A stretch of 64,000 bases of DNA from Verrucomicrobia bacterium Tous-C9LFEB (lineage in GTDB: Bacteria > Acidobacteriota > Terriglobia > Terriglobales > Acidobacteriaceae): NCBI GenBank assembly GCA_903970445.1, contig CAJCIP010000052.1:1-64000 (forward strand). The letters are read 5' to 3'. A model generated the notes under the pieces. It did not search any database. It was not told the origin of the DNA and worked only from the letters and a program-made list of their open reading frames with translations. The position numbers were made by a program, and so were the translations under genes. How positions within the stretch are numbered: the stretch's first letter is position 1; each line of letters starts with the position of its first letter. Of the stretch, positions 49,733 to 58,032 are shown one piece after another.

Positions 49733-51813
49733 CTCAGATAGCAGCCTTCTTCCGAAAATTCGGTGAGTGGATCGCACCGATCTCCGCAGTGGCGACAGTG
49801 CTGGTGATGCTCGTGCCGATGCCCAGCTTCCTGCTGGATCTTCTGCTGACCGTCAGCATAACGGCTTCCATCTTAGTGCTGCTGACGGCGATCCAGATTC
49901 TTCGGCCAACCCAATTTTCTGTGTTCCCGAGCCTTATCCTTCTGCTCACGCTTCTTCGTCTCGCGCTCGATCTTGCGAGCACGCGCCGCATTCTTCTGCA
50001 TGGAAACGAAGGCACCGGAGCAGCCGGTGCCGTTATTGAAGCCTTTGGACAGTTTGTCGTAGGCGGCAACTACATCGTTGGTTTTGTTCTCTTCCTTGCC
50101 CTTGTCGCTATCCAGTTTCTCGTCATCAGTCACGGCGCCGTGCGAACAGCGGAGGTGACGGCGCGTTTCACGTTGGACGCAATGCCCGGCAAGCAAATGG
50201 CAATCGATGCCGATTTGAACGCGGGCCTGATCAATGAGGCCCAGGCGAAAGCGCGGCGTGAAAGAGTGGCTCAGGAAGCTGAGTTCTGCGGTGCGATGGA
50301 TGGCGCGGCTCGCTTCAGCCAACGCGATTCGATGGCCACCATTCTCATCATGGCGATCAACATCATCGCAGGGTTCCTGATTGGCGTTTTCCAACAGGGC
50401 ATGGCTTTCCAGGATGCCCTGAAGACGTACACGATCCTCACTGTTGGTGATGGACTCGTTTCAATCCTGCCTTCCCTGCTGGTATCTGTGGCGGGTGGCA
50501 TTGTTGTTACTCGCGCGGCTTCCAAGGAAACTCTAGGCGTCAACGTCGGTAAGCAGCTTTTCATCAGCCCTCGCATCCTGTGGATCGCGGGTGGCGTGCT
50601 TGTTGTTCTCGGCCTCATTCCTGGGCTCCCCAAGATCGCCTTCTTTTCCATCGCCGGCGTGCTCATGTTCGCGGCCAAGAAGATGAAGCCCGAAGTTGAT
50701 CGCGACGAAATGGACGAGTTCAGCACTTCAACGAAGCCTGCGGTCGCTGGAGCAGCGCTTGCGGGCGCGCCGGTGGTCGATCCGATGGATGCTGTGCTCC
50801 GCCTGGATGAGCTGATGCTGGAGGTTGGCATAGGACTTGTACCGCTGGTGGATGCGCAGCAGGGTGGGCAATTGCTCACCCGCGTGAAATCGATGCGCAA
50901 GAGCCTTGCCCAGCACCTTGGCTTCCTCGTTCCATCGATTCATATCACCGATAATCTCGCACTGCGTGACCGTGAGTATGTCATCTACATGCGAGGTGTT
51001 GAGATCGCTCGCTGGGAAATTCGTAAGGATAGCCTTTTAGCGATTTGCTCCGATGTTAATGCGCCGGAACTACCCGGCCAGGCGACCCGAGAACCTGCTT
51101 TCGACATGGCTGCAACTTGGATTTCTCCGCAGAATCAGGGCCAAGCGATCGCATCGGGGTACGCTGTCATCGACCCGACATCCGTCCTCTCCGCACACCT
51201 TTCTGAAGTCATCAAGCAGAATGCGCATGAGCTGTTGTCACGCCAGGAAACAAAACGCCTGATCGATCGCATGAATGAGTCACATCCCAAGCTCGCGGAT
51301 GAATTGATTCCAAAGATCATGACGCTCGGCGAAGTGCAGAAAATCCTGCAAGCGCTTCTGCGCGAACAGGTTTCGATCCGTGATCTGGGAACCATTCTCG
51401 AGGTGCTGGTCGATGCTGCTGCCTTCAACAAAAACCCAATCGCTCTCGTAGAGGCTGTGCGCCATGCACTCGGAAGATCCCTGGTGCGTCCGCTGCTCAC
51501 TGACGGTGGCGAGTTGAAGGTCGTGACACTCGACACGTCGATTGAAGAAGAGTGCACTCGCGGATCCAACATGCAAGGTGGCCAGGGATTGTCCACACCG
51601 CATCAGCTTGCTTTGGCACGTCGCGTGCTTGATGGATTACGTACTAACTTTGGTCAGGAAATTAGCAAGGCGCCCCCTGTGCTGCTTTGCTCGTCACCCG
51701 GACGTTTCTATCTGCGCAGGCTGCTGGAACCATTTATTCCGAAGATTGTGGTGATCTCCCCGGGCGAAATTCCGCCGATGACACAGGTTCAATCAGTCGG
51801 AGTTCTGCACTAA
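49729..51813 (+). CDS. flhA: Flagellar export gate protein FlhA
   Basis: 694 residues from a TTG that overlaps the flhB stop, with AGGAG eight bases upstream. Seven to eight membrane helices to about 320. The FHIPEP signature region contains ARFTLDAMPGKQMAIDADLNAGLI and the charged GAMDGAARFSQRDSMATI. The large cytoplasmic domain includes DPTSVLSAHLSEVIKQNAHELLSRQETKRLIDRM and a C-terminal chaperone-docking part. Forms the nonameric export gate with the FliPQR channel. flhF and flhG, commonly next, are not here. Confidence 0.96.
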   Translation: MTQIAAFFRKFGEWIAPISAVATVLVMLVPMPSFLLDLLLTVSITASILVLLTAIQILRPTQFSVFPSLILLLTLLRLALDLASTRRILLHGNEGTGAAGAVIEAFGQFVVGGNYIVGFVLFLALVAIQFLVISHGAVRTAEVTARFTLDAMPGKQMAIDADLNAGLINEAQAKARRERVAQEAEFCGAMDGAARFSQRDSMATILIMAINIIAGFLIGVFQQGMAFQDALKTYTILTVGDGLVSILPSLLVSVAGGIVVTRAASKETLGVNVGKQLFISPRILWIAGGVLVVLGLIPGLPKIAFFSIAGVLMFAAKKMKPEVDRDEMDEFSTSTKPAVAGAALAGAPVVDPMDAVLRLDELMLEVGIGLVPLVDAQQGGQLLTRVKSMRKSLAQHLGFLVPSIHITDNLALRDREYVIYMRGVEIARWEIRKDSLLAICSDVNAPELPGQATREPAFDMAATWISPQNQGQAIASGYAVIDPTSVLSAHLSEVIKQNAHELLSRQETKRLIDRMNESHPKLADELIPKIMTLGEVQKILQALLREQVSIRDLGTILEVLVDAAAFNKNPIALVEAVRHALGRSLVRPLLTDGGELKVVTLDTSIEEECTRGSNMQGGQGLSTPHQLALARRVLDGLRTNFGQEISKAPPVLLCSSPGRFYLRRLLEPFIPKIVVISPGEIPPMTQVQSVGVLH

Positions 51814-51880
51814 AGGCAGAGCGCATTTGAATTGAGTTAGAGATTGCAGGAGCGGAGCACTAGTCGAAAGTGAGCAGAGC

Positions 51881-52705
51881 ATGACAGCAGCAGAAAAGGC
51901 CTACCGCACAAGCAGCGACAACATCCAGGAGCGCAACGAACTGATCACGCGCGAGCTGCCCCAGGTCTACTACGTGGCGGCACGTATTCGTGAGCGCCTG
52001 CCGCAGCACGTGGAAATGGAAGACCTTGTGCATGCTGGAGTGATTGGCCTCATCGAGGCCTATCGCAGCTACGACAGTTCCAAGAACGCCGGCTTCAGCA
52101 CCTTTGCGAAATTTCGGGTTCGTGGAGCCATTCTGGACAGTCTTCGGGAACTTGACTGGGGTTCAAGAACACTTCGCAAGAAGGGACGCCAAATCGCTGC
52201 AGCAATGACGACCTTGGCTGCTCGGCTAGGGCGTCAGCCTCAGCAGGAGGAGATTGCCGCAGAACTTCAGATGACTCTCGCGGAACTCCATGGGACGCTC
52301 ACTGAACTCGATGCCCTCTACGTTGTTGGACAACACGCGGAAAGCAGCGACGATCCTTCGGCGCCGTTTGACCTCATCGAGTCCGCGCCAAGCCGCGGCG
52401 GTGACAATCCATTCGAGATTTATCTCGAAGGCGAGATGAAGGCACAGCTCGCCGACGCCGTAGCCGATCTCACCGAACGCGAACAATTGATTCTGCAGCT
52501 CTATTACTACGAAGAGCTCACGATGCGCGAGATTGCTGAAATTGTTGGGGTGGCCGTCTCACGCGTGTCGCAGATTCACACGGGAGCTCTGCTTCAGCTA
52601 CGGACGCGCATGGCAAACGCGAATCAGAAAGCGGCTTTGCAGCCACCGGTGGCCAAACCGAAGTGGCGTTCAGAACACGCTGGTTCCTACAGGAGCCACG
52701 CATGA
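51881..52705 (+). CDS. fliA: RNA polymerase sigma factor for flagellar operons (sigma28/FliA)
   Basis: 274 residues. Region 2 begins YYVAARIRERLPQHVEMEDLVHAGVIGLIEAYRSYDSSKNAGFSTFAKFRVRGAILDSLRELDW, a strong FliA/WhiG pattern. Region 3 follows, and region 4 ends with LTEREQLILQLYYYEELTMREIAEIVGVAVSRVSQI. An Arg/Lys-rich tail of ~30 residues is extra. It should read the GCCGATAA promoters before flgM and fliC and is inhibited by FlgM. fliM overlaps its stop by 4 bases. Confidence 0.95.
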   Translation: MTAAEKAYRTSSDNIQERNELITRELPQVYYVAARIRERLPQHVEMEDLVHAGVIGLIEAYRSYDSSKNAGFSTFAKFRVRGAILDSLRELDWGSRTLRKKGRQIAAAMTTLAARLGRQPQQEEIAAELQMTLAELHGTLTELDALYVVGQHAESSDDPSAPFDLIESAPSRGGDNPFEIYLEGEMKAQLADAVADLTEREQLILQLYYYEELTMREIAEIVGVAVSRVSQIHTGALLQLRTRMANANQKAALQPPVAKPKWRSEHAGSYRSHA

Positions 52706-53640
52706 GCACGACACTTGCAACAGAAACGATCAGTGCGCCACAAGCGAAACCACGTAACGTTCATCCGTGCAACTTCCGGTATGCAGGACGCCTATCCAAC
52801 GAGAACGCTCGGGCGCTCAGCTCGTTGCATGAGAAGTTCGCCCTTCAGGTCACAAGCGCACTGCAGGTTTATCTCGGTGCATCCATCAAGCTCAAGCTTG
52901 TTTCGCTCGAGCAAAAGATGACTCAGGATTATGTCGTGGAGCTTTCTCCGCGTACCCTTCTCGTCCCGTGCGCTGTCAATGTGCTCGAAAGCAGCATGTT
53001 GTTGCAGATGGACACAGATTTGGCTGTTCCTATCATTGATCTCCTGTTAGGCGGGGCGGGGCTTCTGGAAGAAAGCACTCGCGAGCTGACAGACATCGAT
53101 GAAGAGATCATGGAGAGCGTTACCGCGCTTCTCGTGCGAGAGATTGAGCGAGCGTGGAAGTCTCTGAATCTTTCTCTCACACTCGGCAGATCGATTAAAC
53201 CGACAGCCATACCTCATCTCTTTCCTGTGACGGAGCGCCTGGTGCTTCTCATGTTTGAGATGGAGATAGGTGAGACAACCGGAAACTTCTCGATTGTCCT
53301 TCCTACATCCTTCGTTGGCTTTCTTCTGCGCCATCTGAAAGCCTCGCAGTCGAAGCAGATGTCGAGCTTCCGAAACCTACCCGACGCGAGCCTGCGTGAA
53401 CGCATGTTGGACTGCAAGTTTCTTCTGGCAGCGGACATTCCCATGATGCGGGTTCATGTGAAGGATCTTGTTGGCCTCAAGCCGGGCGCTGTGCTCAAAC
53501 TTGAAGCACCGATCAAAACGATTGGCAAGCTCACCGTAGAAAACACCGACGTCTTCGAAGCCGCACCGGTTCGAAACGGTTCAATGAAGGCCGCGCAGGT
53601 TGTCGCCAGACTTACCGAACCCACTTTCGTCAAGGAATAA
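52702..53640 (+). CDS. fliM: Flagellar motor switch protein FliM without the CheY-binding N-terminus
   Basis: 312 residues from ATG at 52702 (AGGAG seven bases upstream; overlap ATGA with fliA). The CheC-like middle domain has NARALSSLHEKFALQVTSALQVYLG, LLLGGAG and ELTDIDEEIMESVTALLVREIERAW, and a C-terminal SpoA domain has LLAADIPMMRVHVKDLVGLKPGAVLKLE. The usual extreme N-terminal LSQxEIDALL peptide that binds CheY-P is absent; the first 25 residues are Thr/Ala/Pro-rich. It builds the C ring with FliG and FliN. Confidence 0.92.
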   Translation: MSTTLATETISAPQAKPRNVHPCNFRYAGRLSNENARALSSLHEKFALQVTSALQVYLGASIKLKLVSLEQKMTQDYVVELSPRTLLVPCAVNVLESSMLLQMDTDLAVPIIDLLLGGAGLLEESTRELTDIDEEIMESVTALLVREIERAWKSLNLSLTLGRSIKPTAIPHLFPVTERLVLLMFEMEIGETTGNFSIVLPTSFVGFLLRHLKASQSKQMSSFRNLPDASLRERMLDCKFLLAADIPMMRVHVKDLVGLKPGAVLKLEAPIKTIGKLTVENTDVFEAAPVRNGSMKAAQVVARLTEPTFVKE

Positions 53641-53648
53641 GTAACCTT

Positions 53649-53987
53649 ATGAGCACTGACATCCAATCATCCGAGCCCCAAAGTCAAGCTGCCGGCATTT
53701 TTGCTACGGTCGCGCAGTCAGCGGCCGAAGCCAAAAACCTGGATCTTGTTCTCAACGTTGAGCTGAACGTCACTTTGAGATTTGGCCAGCGCTTGCTTAC
53801 CCTGCGTGAAGTCCTCGATCTGACAACTGGTTCAGTTGTCGAACTGGATCGGCAGGTCGAAGAGCCCATTGAGCTCCTTCTCGACGGTAAGGTGATCGCG
53901 CGAGGCGAAGCCGTCGTGATCGATGGCAACTACGGGCTTCGTGTGACGGAAGTACCCCAACCCATTTCGGCGCGCATGCTCGCGTAA
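53649..53987 (+). CDS. fliN: Flagellar motor switch protein FliN
   Basis: 112 residues. The SpoA domain at about 30-105 has the FliN sequence NLDLVLNVELNVTLRFGQRLLTLREVLDLTTGSVVELDRQVEEPIELLLDGKVIARGEAVVIDGNYGLRVTEV. It sits at the bottom of the C ring and docks FliH. Eight bases after fliM. Confidence 0.95.
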   Translation: MSTDIQSSEPQSQAAGIFATVAQSAAEAKNLDLVLNVELNVTLRFGQRLLTLREVLDLTTGSVVELDRQVEEPIELLLDGKVIARGEAVVIDGNYGLRVTEVPQPISARMLA

Positions 53988-54014
53988 CCGAGAAAGATTA
54001 AAGGATTACTAGCA

Positions 54015-54851
54015 GTGAAGTTGATTGAATCGATTACCGCCTCATCCTGGGTCACTGGCTTCAAACATATAACTTGTTCTCGGCCGGAATGCACCCGCTG
54101 GCTGACACAACGTCACTTTGAAACACGCAAGGTCGGCGTTAAGTTTGAGGAGAAGTGGTTCTGCAGTTACCGGTGTCTTGCCCGAGGCCTTGAAAGGACC
54201 CTTGGAAAGATGCTTGGTCCGGTAGGCGTGCAAACGAAACACTCCTTCCGTATGCCTCTCGGGCTCACCTTAGTCAGTCGTGGATACCTGACCAGCGACC
54301 AGCTCCGGGAAGCGAATGAATTACACAGAGAGCGCGGCCAGGAAATCGGCGAAACCTTATTGGACTTGGGGTTCGTCAATGAGAAACAGTTGACAGCAGT
54401 GAAAGCTGCGCAGTGGGGATGCCCGGCCTACGACCTACCCGCATGCATGCCTCCGGCGGCTTTCCGAGTTCCTGCAACCATGATGAAGCGCTATCTCATG
54501 GTTCCCCTACAGTACGTTGAGAAACAGCAAAAACTATCCATCGGCTTTTGCGAAGGAATTGAGTACGTGGCGCTTTACGCCGTCGAGCAGATCACCGGTT
54601 GCAAGGCGCAGCCGTATCTCATCACGGCGAGCGACTACCAGCGCTTCACCGCATCATTGTCCGAGCGCGAAGTGTTCGAAGAGCAGGTATTCGATGATCC
54701 CCACACGCCCCCCGAGATGCGTCATGTCCTGTGCAGCTTCGGAGCCCAAATGGACGCGGAAGAGATTGCGGTGACGCGCTGTGGAGACCAACTCTGGACA
54801 CGCCTGACGCGCGGCAAGGAAGTGGCCGACCTGCTTTTTCGAGTTGGCTAG
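54015..54851 (+). CDS. Cys-cluster plus MshEN-like domain protein in the flagellar cluster (c-di-GMP sensor candidate)
   Basis: 278 residues from GTG with AAGGA upstream. Residues 21-54 contain C-x4-C-x23-C-x3-C (Cys21, 26, 50, 54), likely a metal site. Residues ~78-200 match the MshEN/GspE N-terminal domain: PLGLTLVSRGYLTSDQLREA then IGETLLDLGFVNEKQLTAVKAAQWGCPAYDL, the two related helical motifs that in MshE bind c-di-GMP, and a PLQYVEKQQKLSIGF strand pair. There is no ATPase domain. The remaining C-terminal part is unrecognised. The gene follows fliN by 27 bases, so it is probably co-transcribed with the switch genes. Confidence 0.7.
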   Translation: MKLIESITASSWVTGFKHITCSRPECTRWLTQRHFETRKVGVKFEEKWFCSYRCLARGLERTLGKMLGPVGVQTKHSFRMPLGLTLVSRGYLTSDQLREANELHRERGQEIGETLLDLGFVNEKQLTAVKAAQWGCPAYDLPACMPPAAFRVPATMMKRYLMVPLQYVEKQQKLSIGFCEGIEYVALYAVEQITGCKAQPYLITASDYQRFTASLSEREVFEEQVFDDPHTPPEMRHVLCSFGAQMDAEEIAVTRCGDQLWTRLTRGKEVADLLFRVG

Positions 54852-54931
54852 GTGGAATAAGTCGATCCCGCGAAATAATGTTCCTAGACGAAATGCTTTG
54901 AACTGCCGATATCTTCTGTGAGGCAGCAGGC

Positions 54932-55657
54932 ATGCAGATTCAGGCGCTACAAACCGTTCAGGAATTCGGATGGATACCCGCGTATGACTGGTGGGCAGAC
55001 CACCAAGTCGATCACTCGAGCTGTTTCTTGGCTTCCGCAGATTGGGTGGAAACCGTTCCCACCATGCCCTCGACCGTGCTTGGCCTGGAACTTCTATTGC
55101 AGGATCAGTCTCTCGATCTGCAAATGGCATCCGACCTGATCCTTCGGGATGTCGGTGCCACGCTGCAGATTATGCGCCTCATGTCGCTTGAGCTGCCTTA
55201 CCCCGAAAGTGGCCCATTCCGCATGGCTACCTGCCTCGCGACGCTAGATACCGCGTCCTGGTTCGCTGCCCTATCGACAAACACGATGTCATACAGCACA
55301 ACACCTAACGAACTCTCGGGCCTTTGGAAGCACAGCCGCAGCGTGGCGCAGTTCGCGAAGTTGATTGCGGAGTCGCTTGGAGAAGTCTCCCCTGAAGACG
55401 CCTATTTGGCCGGTCTGATGCACGAGGTGGAACACATCGGTCTGCTGCTCGGCAAATACTCTCACGCTGGAACGACTCAAGGTCCGCGATTGAACCAAAT
55501 CCTTTCTGGTTCAGTCATGGCTGCGCTGCAGTCTGCTAAACAGCGCGGCTCAGGTTCGATCTGGCGCTACCTACTCGCATCAGCTCACGCTCTGGCGACG
55601 ACCTCTTCTGCTACGTCGGCGAAAATGCAGACGCCTCAACGACCGTTCGTGGTCTAG
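54932..55657 (+). CDS. HDOD-domain signalling protein (degenerate)
   Basis: 241 residues. Residues ~45-180 follow the HDOD pattern: MPSTVLGLELLLQDQSLDLQMASDLILRDVGATLQIMRLMS, LWKHSRSVAQFAKLIAESLG and EDAYLAGLMHEVEHIGLLLG. The catalytic HD pair of true phosphohydrolases is absent, as is normal for HDOD. N-terminal 40 residues are Trp-rich and unrecognised. HDOD proteins act as scaffolds in motility, twitching and c-di-GMP pathways. It lies 80 bases after the MshEN-like gene, suggesting a signalling pair. Confidence 0.72.
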   Translation: MQIQALQTVQEFGWIPAYDWWADHQVDHSSCFLASADWVETVPTMPSTVLGLELLLQDQSLDLQMASDLILRDVGATLQIMRLMSLELPYPESGPFRMATCLATLDTASWFAALSTNTMSYSTTPNELSGLWKHSRSVAQFAKLIAESLGEVSPEDAYLAGLMHEVEHIGLLLGKYSHAGTTQGPRLNQILSGSVMAALQSAKQRGSGSIWRYLLASAHALATTSSATSAKMQTPQRPFVV

Positions 55658-55813
55658 GATGACGCTTCAGGCAAGAGACAAGTTCGCCTGGTTTGCTCAA
55701 GATGAGCACTCGCGCTCTCATCGCTTTCTCATATGAGCGACTTCGTCTTCTGAAAGCTCGCAGCAACTTAGCTAAAGCAAAGAAAACACTAGCGGACTAA
55801 TCTGAATTTCAAA

Positions 55814-55829
55814 TGGCCTCCGAAATGCA
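55814..55829 (+). promoter_or_regulatory. Possible sigma54 promoter of the flgF operon
   Basis: TGGCCTCCGAAATGCA has TGGC and TGCA with the exact GG-N10-GC spacing. Predicted start about 55840 would leave a 14-base leader that holds the GGAGG ribosome-binding site before the flgF ATG. It is less close to consensus than the elements at 32347, 41605 and 45290. Confidence 0.5.
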
Positions 55830-55847
55830 TATCAAGCATTCGGAGGC
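55816..55847 (+). promoter_or_regulatory. Hairpin that pairs the flgF ribosome-binding site
   Basis: GCCTCCGAA (55816-55824) pairs with TTCGGAGGC (55839-55847), extended by TGC/GCA past a bulged A, loop of 7. The whole GGAGG (55842-55846) is inside the stem, and ATG is at 55854. Only three T follow, so termination is unlikely; translation control of read-through RNA fits better. Confidence 0.6.
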
Positions 55848-55853
55848 TTTCCT

Positions 55854-56591
55854 ATGAACAGCGGATTTTACGCTGCATGTGCCGGTCTGATCGCACGCAC
55901 AGAATCACTGGACACCATTGCCAACAATCTGGCGAACTCCAACACGACCGGCTTTCGCGGTCGGCACAGCACGTTCAGTTCCGCGCTGGTGAGTGCCGGA
56001 CACCCGAACCTCTCCGTTCTCAATCAGGATGCGAACGACTACGGTTCGCTTGGAAGCACGCGCCTCGACACCTCGCAGGGCGTACTTACCAACACCGGCA
56101 ACCAGCTCGATGTCGCCATCGAGGGCCCGGGCTATCTTCCGGTGCAGACGGCGAGCGAAGTCGTGTACACGAGAGCCGGCAATCTACGCGTCTCGCCGCA
56201 ACACCAACTAACCACTGCACAGGGCGATCCCATCCTTGGCGACAGCGGGCCAATCACGATCGTTGGTACCGACGTTTCGATCAGCCAGGACGGAACCATC
56301 TCTTCCGACGGCGCGATTGCCGGCAAGCTGAAAGTGGTAGAGTTTGCCCCCAATGTCGATCTGCAAAACAAAGGTGACAACTATTACACCGCGCCAGCTG
56401 GCTCCGCGAAAGCATCTCCAAGCTCCGTCATTCATCAGGGGACACTGGAAGGCTCAAATGTGAACTCGATGACCAGCGTGGTCGAACTCATCTCCGCACA
56501 GCGAGAAGTGGAAAGCATGCGTCGTGTTCTTACTATGTTCAACAGCGAAATGGACAAGACCGCCGCGCAAGATTTACCTCGCGTTAGCTAA
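55854..56591 (+). CDS. flgF: Flagellar rod protein FlgF
   Basis: 245 residues. N-terminal SGFYAACAGLIARTESLDTIANNLANSNTTGFRGRHSTF, central TGNQLDVAIEGPGYLPVQT and C-terminal EGSNVNSMTSVVELISAQREVESMRRVLTMFNSEMD, as in proximal rod proteins. First gene of the flgF-G-A-H-I-J operon. Confidence 0.92.
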   Translation: MNSGFYAACAGLIARTESLDTIANNLANSNTTGFRGRHSTFSSALVSAGHPNLSVLNQDANDYGSLGSTRLDTSQGVLTNTGNQLDVAIEGPGYLPVQTASEVVYTRAGNLRVSPQHQLTTAQGDPILGDSGPITIVGTDVSISQDGTISSDGAIAGKLKVVEFAPNVDLQNKGDNYYTAPAGSAKASPSSVIHQGTLEGSNVNSMTSVVELISAQREVESMRRVLTMFNSEMDKTAAQDLPRVS

Positions 56592-56623
56592 TGCAACAAG
56601 ATTCGTACCCGGAAGGAAAAGAA

Positions 56624-57415
56624 ATGCTTCGTGCCCTTTACACAGCAGCAAGCGGAATGGCTGCTCAGCAAATGAATCTCGACACCATTGCAAATAACCT
56701 CGCCAACTCCAGCACGGCCGGCTTCCAACAGCGCCGCGTCCAGTTTTCTGATCTGCTCTACCAGAGCGAGATCATGCCGGGTTCAGCAGCTTCACAGCAG
56801 ACCACGGTCGCAGCCGGGGTCCAGGTCGGTCTCGGTACCAAGACGACCTCGACCGAGCTCATTATGACGCAGGGCACCCCACAGACCACCGGCAATCCGC
56901 TGGACATGGCGATCTCCGGCGTGGGCTTCTTCCAGGTTCTTCTACCCAACGGACAAACTGGGTACACTCGCGCCGGTTCCTTTCATCCAGATTCCACTGG
57001 AACACTTGTTACGGCGGACGGCAACCCCCTACAGCCGGCGATCACGATCCCTGCAGATGCAACGAATATCACGATTGGTGCCGACGGAACTGTCTCCGTT
57101 GTTCAACCCGGCCAGTCGCAGGCGTCACAGGTAGGCAGCATCCAGACGGCGACTTTCGTGAACCCCGGCGGCTTGAACAGCGTGGGCAACAACATCTATC
57201 TGGCGACAACCGCTTCGGGCGATCCCGTCGTCGGTACGCCTGGCGGTTCCGATGGTCTCGGATCGATTGAGCAGGGCATGCTGGAGCAGTCAAACGTCAG
57301 CGTTGTGGACGAATTCGTGCAAATGATCTTGGCACAGCGTTCGTACGAGTCGAACTCTCGCGTGGTGAAAGCCGGCGACGAAATGCTACAGCAGCTCAAC
57401 CAGCTCGCTCAATAA
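56624..57415 (+). CDS. flgG: Flagellar distal rod protein FlgG
   Basis: 263 residues from ATG at 56624, with GGAAGG eight bases upstream; an in-frame ATG at 56591 has no such site. MLRALYTAASGMAAQQMNLDTIANNLANSSTAGFQQRRVQF is the FlgG signature, with GNPLDMAISGVGFFQV and the C-terminal EQSNVSVVDEFVQMILAQRSYESNSRVVKAGDEML. Forms the distal rod through the P and L rings. Confidence 0.96.
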   Translation: MLRALYTAASGMAAQQMNLDTIANNLANSSTAGFQQRRVQFSDLLYQSEIMPGSAASQQTTVAAGVQVGLGTKTTSTELIMTQGTPQTTGNPLDMAISGVGFFQVLLPNGQTGYTRAGSFHPDSTGTLVTADGNPLQPAITIPADATNITIGADGTVSVVQPGQSQASQVGSIQTATFVNPGGLNSVGNNIYLATTASGDPVVGTPGGSDGLGSIEQGMLEQSNVSVVDEFVQMILAQRSYESNSRVVKAGDEMLQQLNQLAQ

Positions 57416-57435
57416 AAAGAGGCGGACCCAACAAC

Positions 57436-58032
57436 ATGACTTTGCGCCACATCGCTGTACTTGCCGCGGTCGGAGTGTCCCTCCCACTGGCAGCACAGCT
57501 ACGCCCACGAGACCGTTACGCGATCACCGCAGAACAAGTCGCTGCGAAGCTCTCTGCGAGCTTTGCGCAGAAAGGTCTCGCTCTTCAGGCAGACCAGGTA
57601 GCTCTTCCCGCTGATCTGACGGCCTCCCAAGAGGCGCCTCTATTGGAGATTCGCTCTGTTGGGTCGCTGGGCGCTTTGCATGGTAAGCGGGCTGACTTGA
57701 TGAGTTCTGCAGTGAAGATGGCTTGCGTGAACAGCAGAGTTTGCCTCCCCTTCTACGCCATAGTCACCCTCCCTGGCGGTATTCAGCCGAATGCGCGTGG
57801 AGACAAAGACATGCCGATGGGATCGGGCACACCTATTCATCAAGAAATACTCGTCAAGTCTGGCGCTCACATCAGGCTTCTGGTAGATAGCGGAGCCGCA
57901 CATATTCAGATGAGCGTCGTCAGCATGGAATGCGGCTCACTTAGGCAACAAATCAAAGTTCGTAGCGCCGACCACAAGCAGGTCTATACGGCAGAGGTCA
58001 TCGACGCCGGTACGGTGAGAGGTTCACTCTGA
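57436..58032 (+). CDS. flgA: P-ring assembly chaperone FlgA-like
   Basis: 198 residues with a signal peptide (to about AAQ). The C-terminal half has the SAF/FlgA arrangement: VKSGAHIRLLVDSGAAHIQMSVVSMECGSLRQQIKVRS and KQVYTAEVIDAGTVRGSL. The N-terminal half is divergent. It is a periplasmic chaperone for FlgI, encoded two genes downstream. Ends on the flgH start. Confidence 0.82.
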   Translation: MTLRHIAVLAAVGVSLPLAAQLRPRDRYAITAEQVAAKLSASFAQKGLALQADQVALPADLTASQEAPLLEIRSVGSLGALHGKRADLMSSAVKMACVNSRVCLPFYAIVTLPGGIQPNARGDKDMPMGSGTPIHQEILVKSGAHIRLLVDSGAAHIQMSVVSMECGSLRQQIKVRSADHKQVYTAEVIDAGTVRGSL

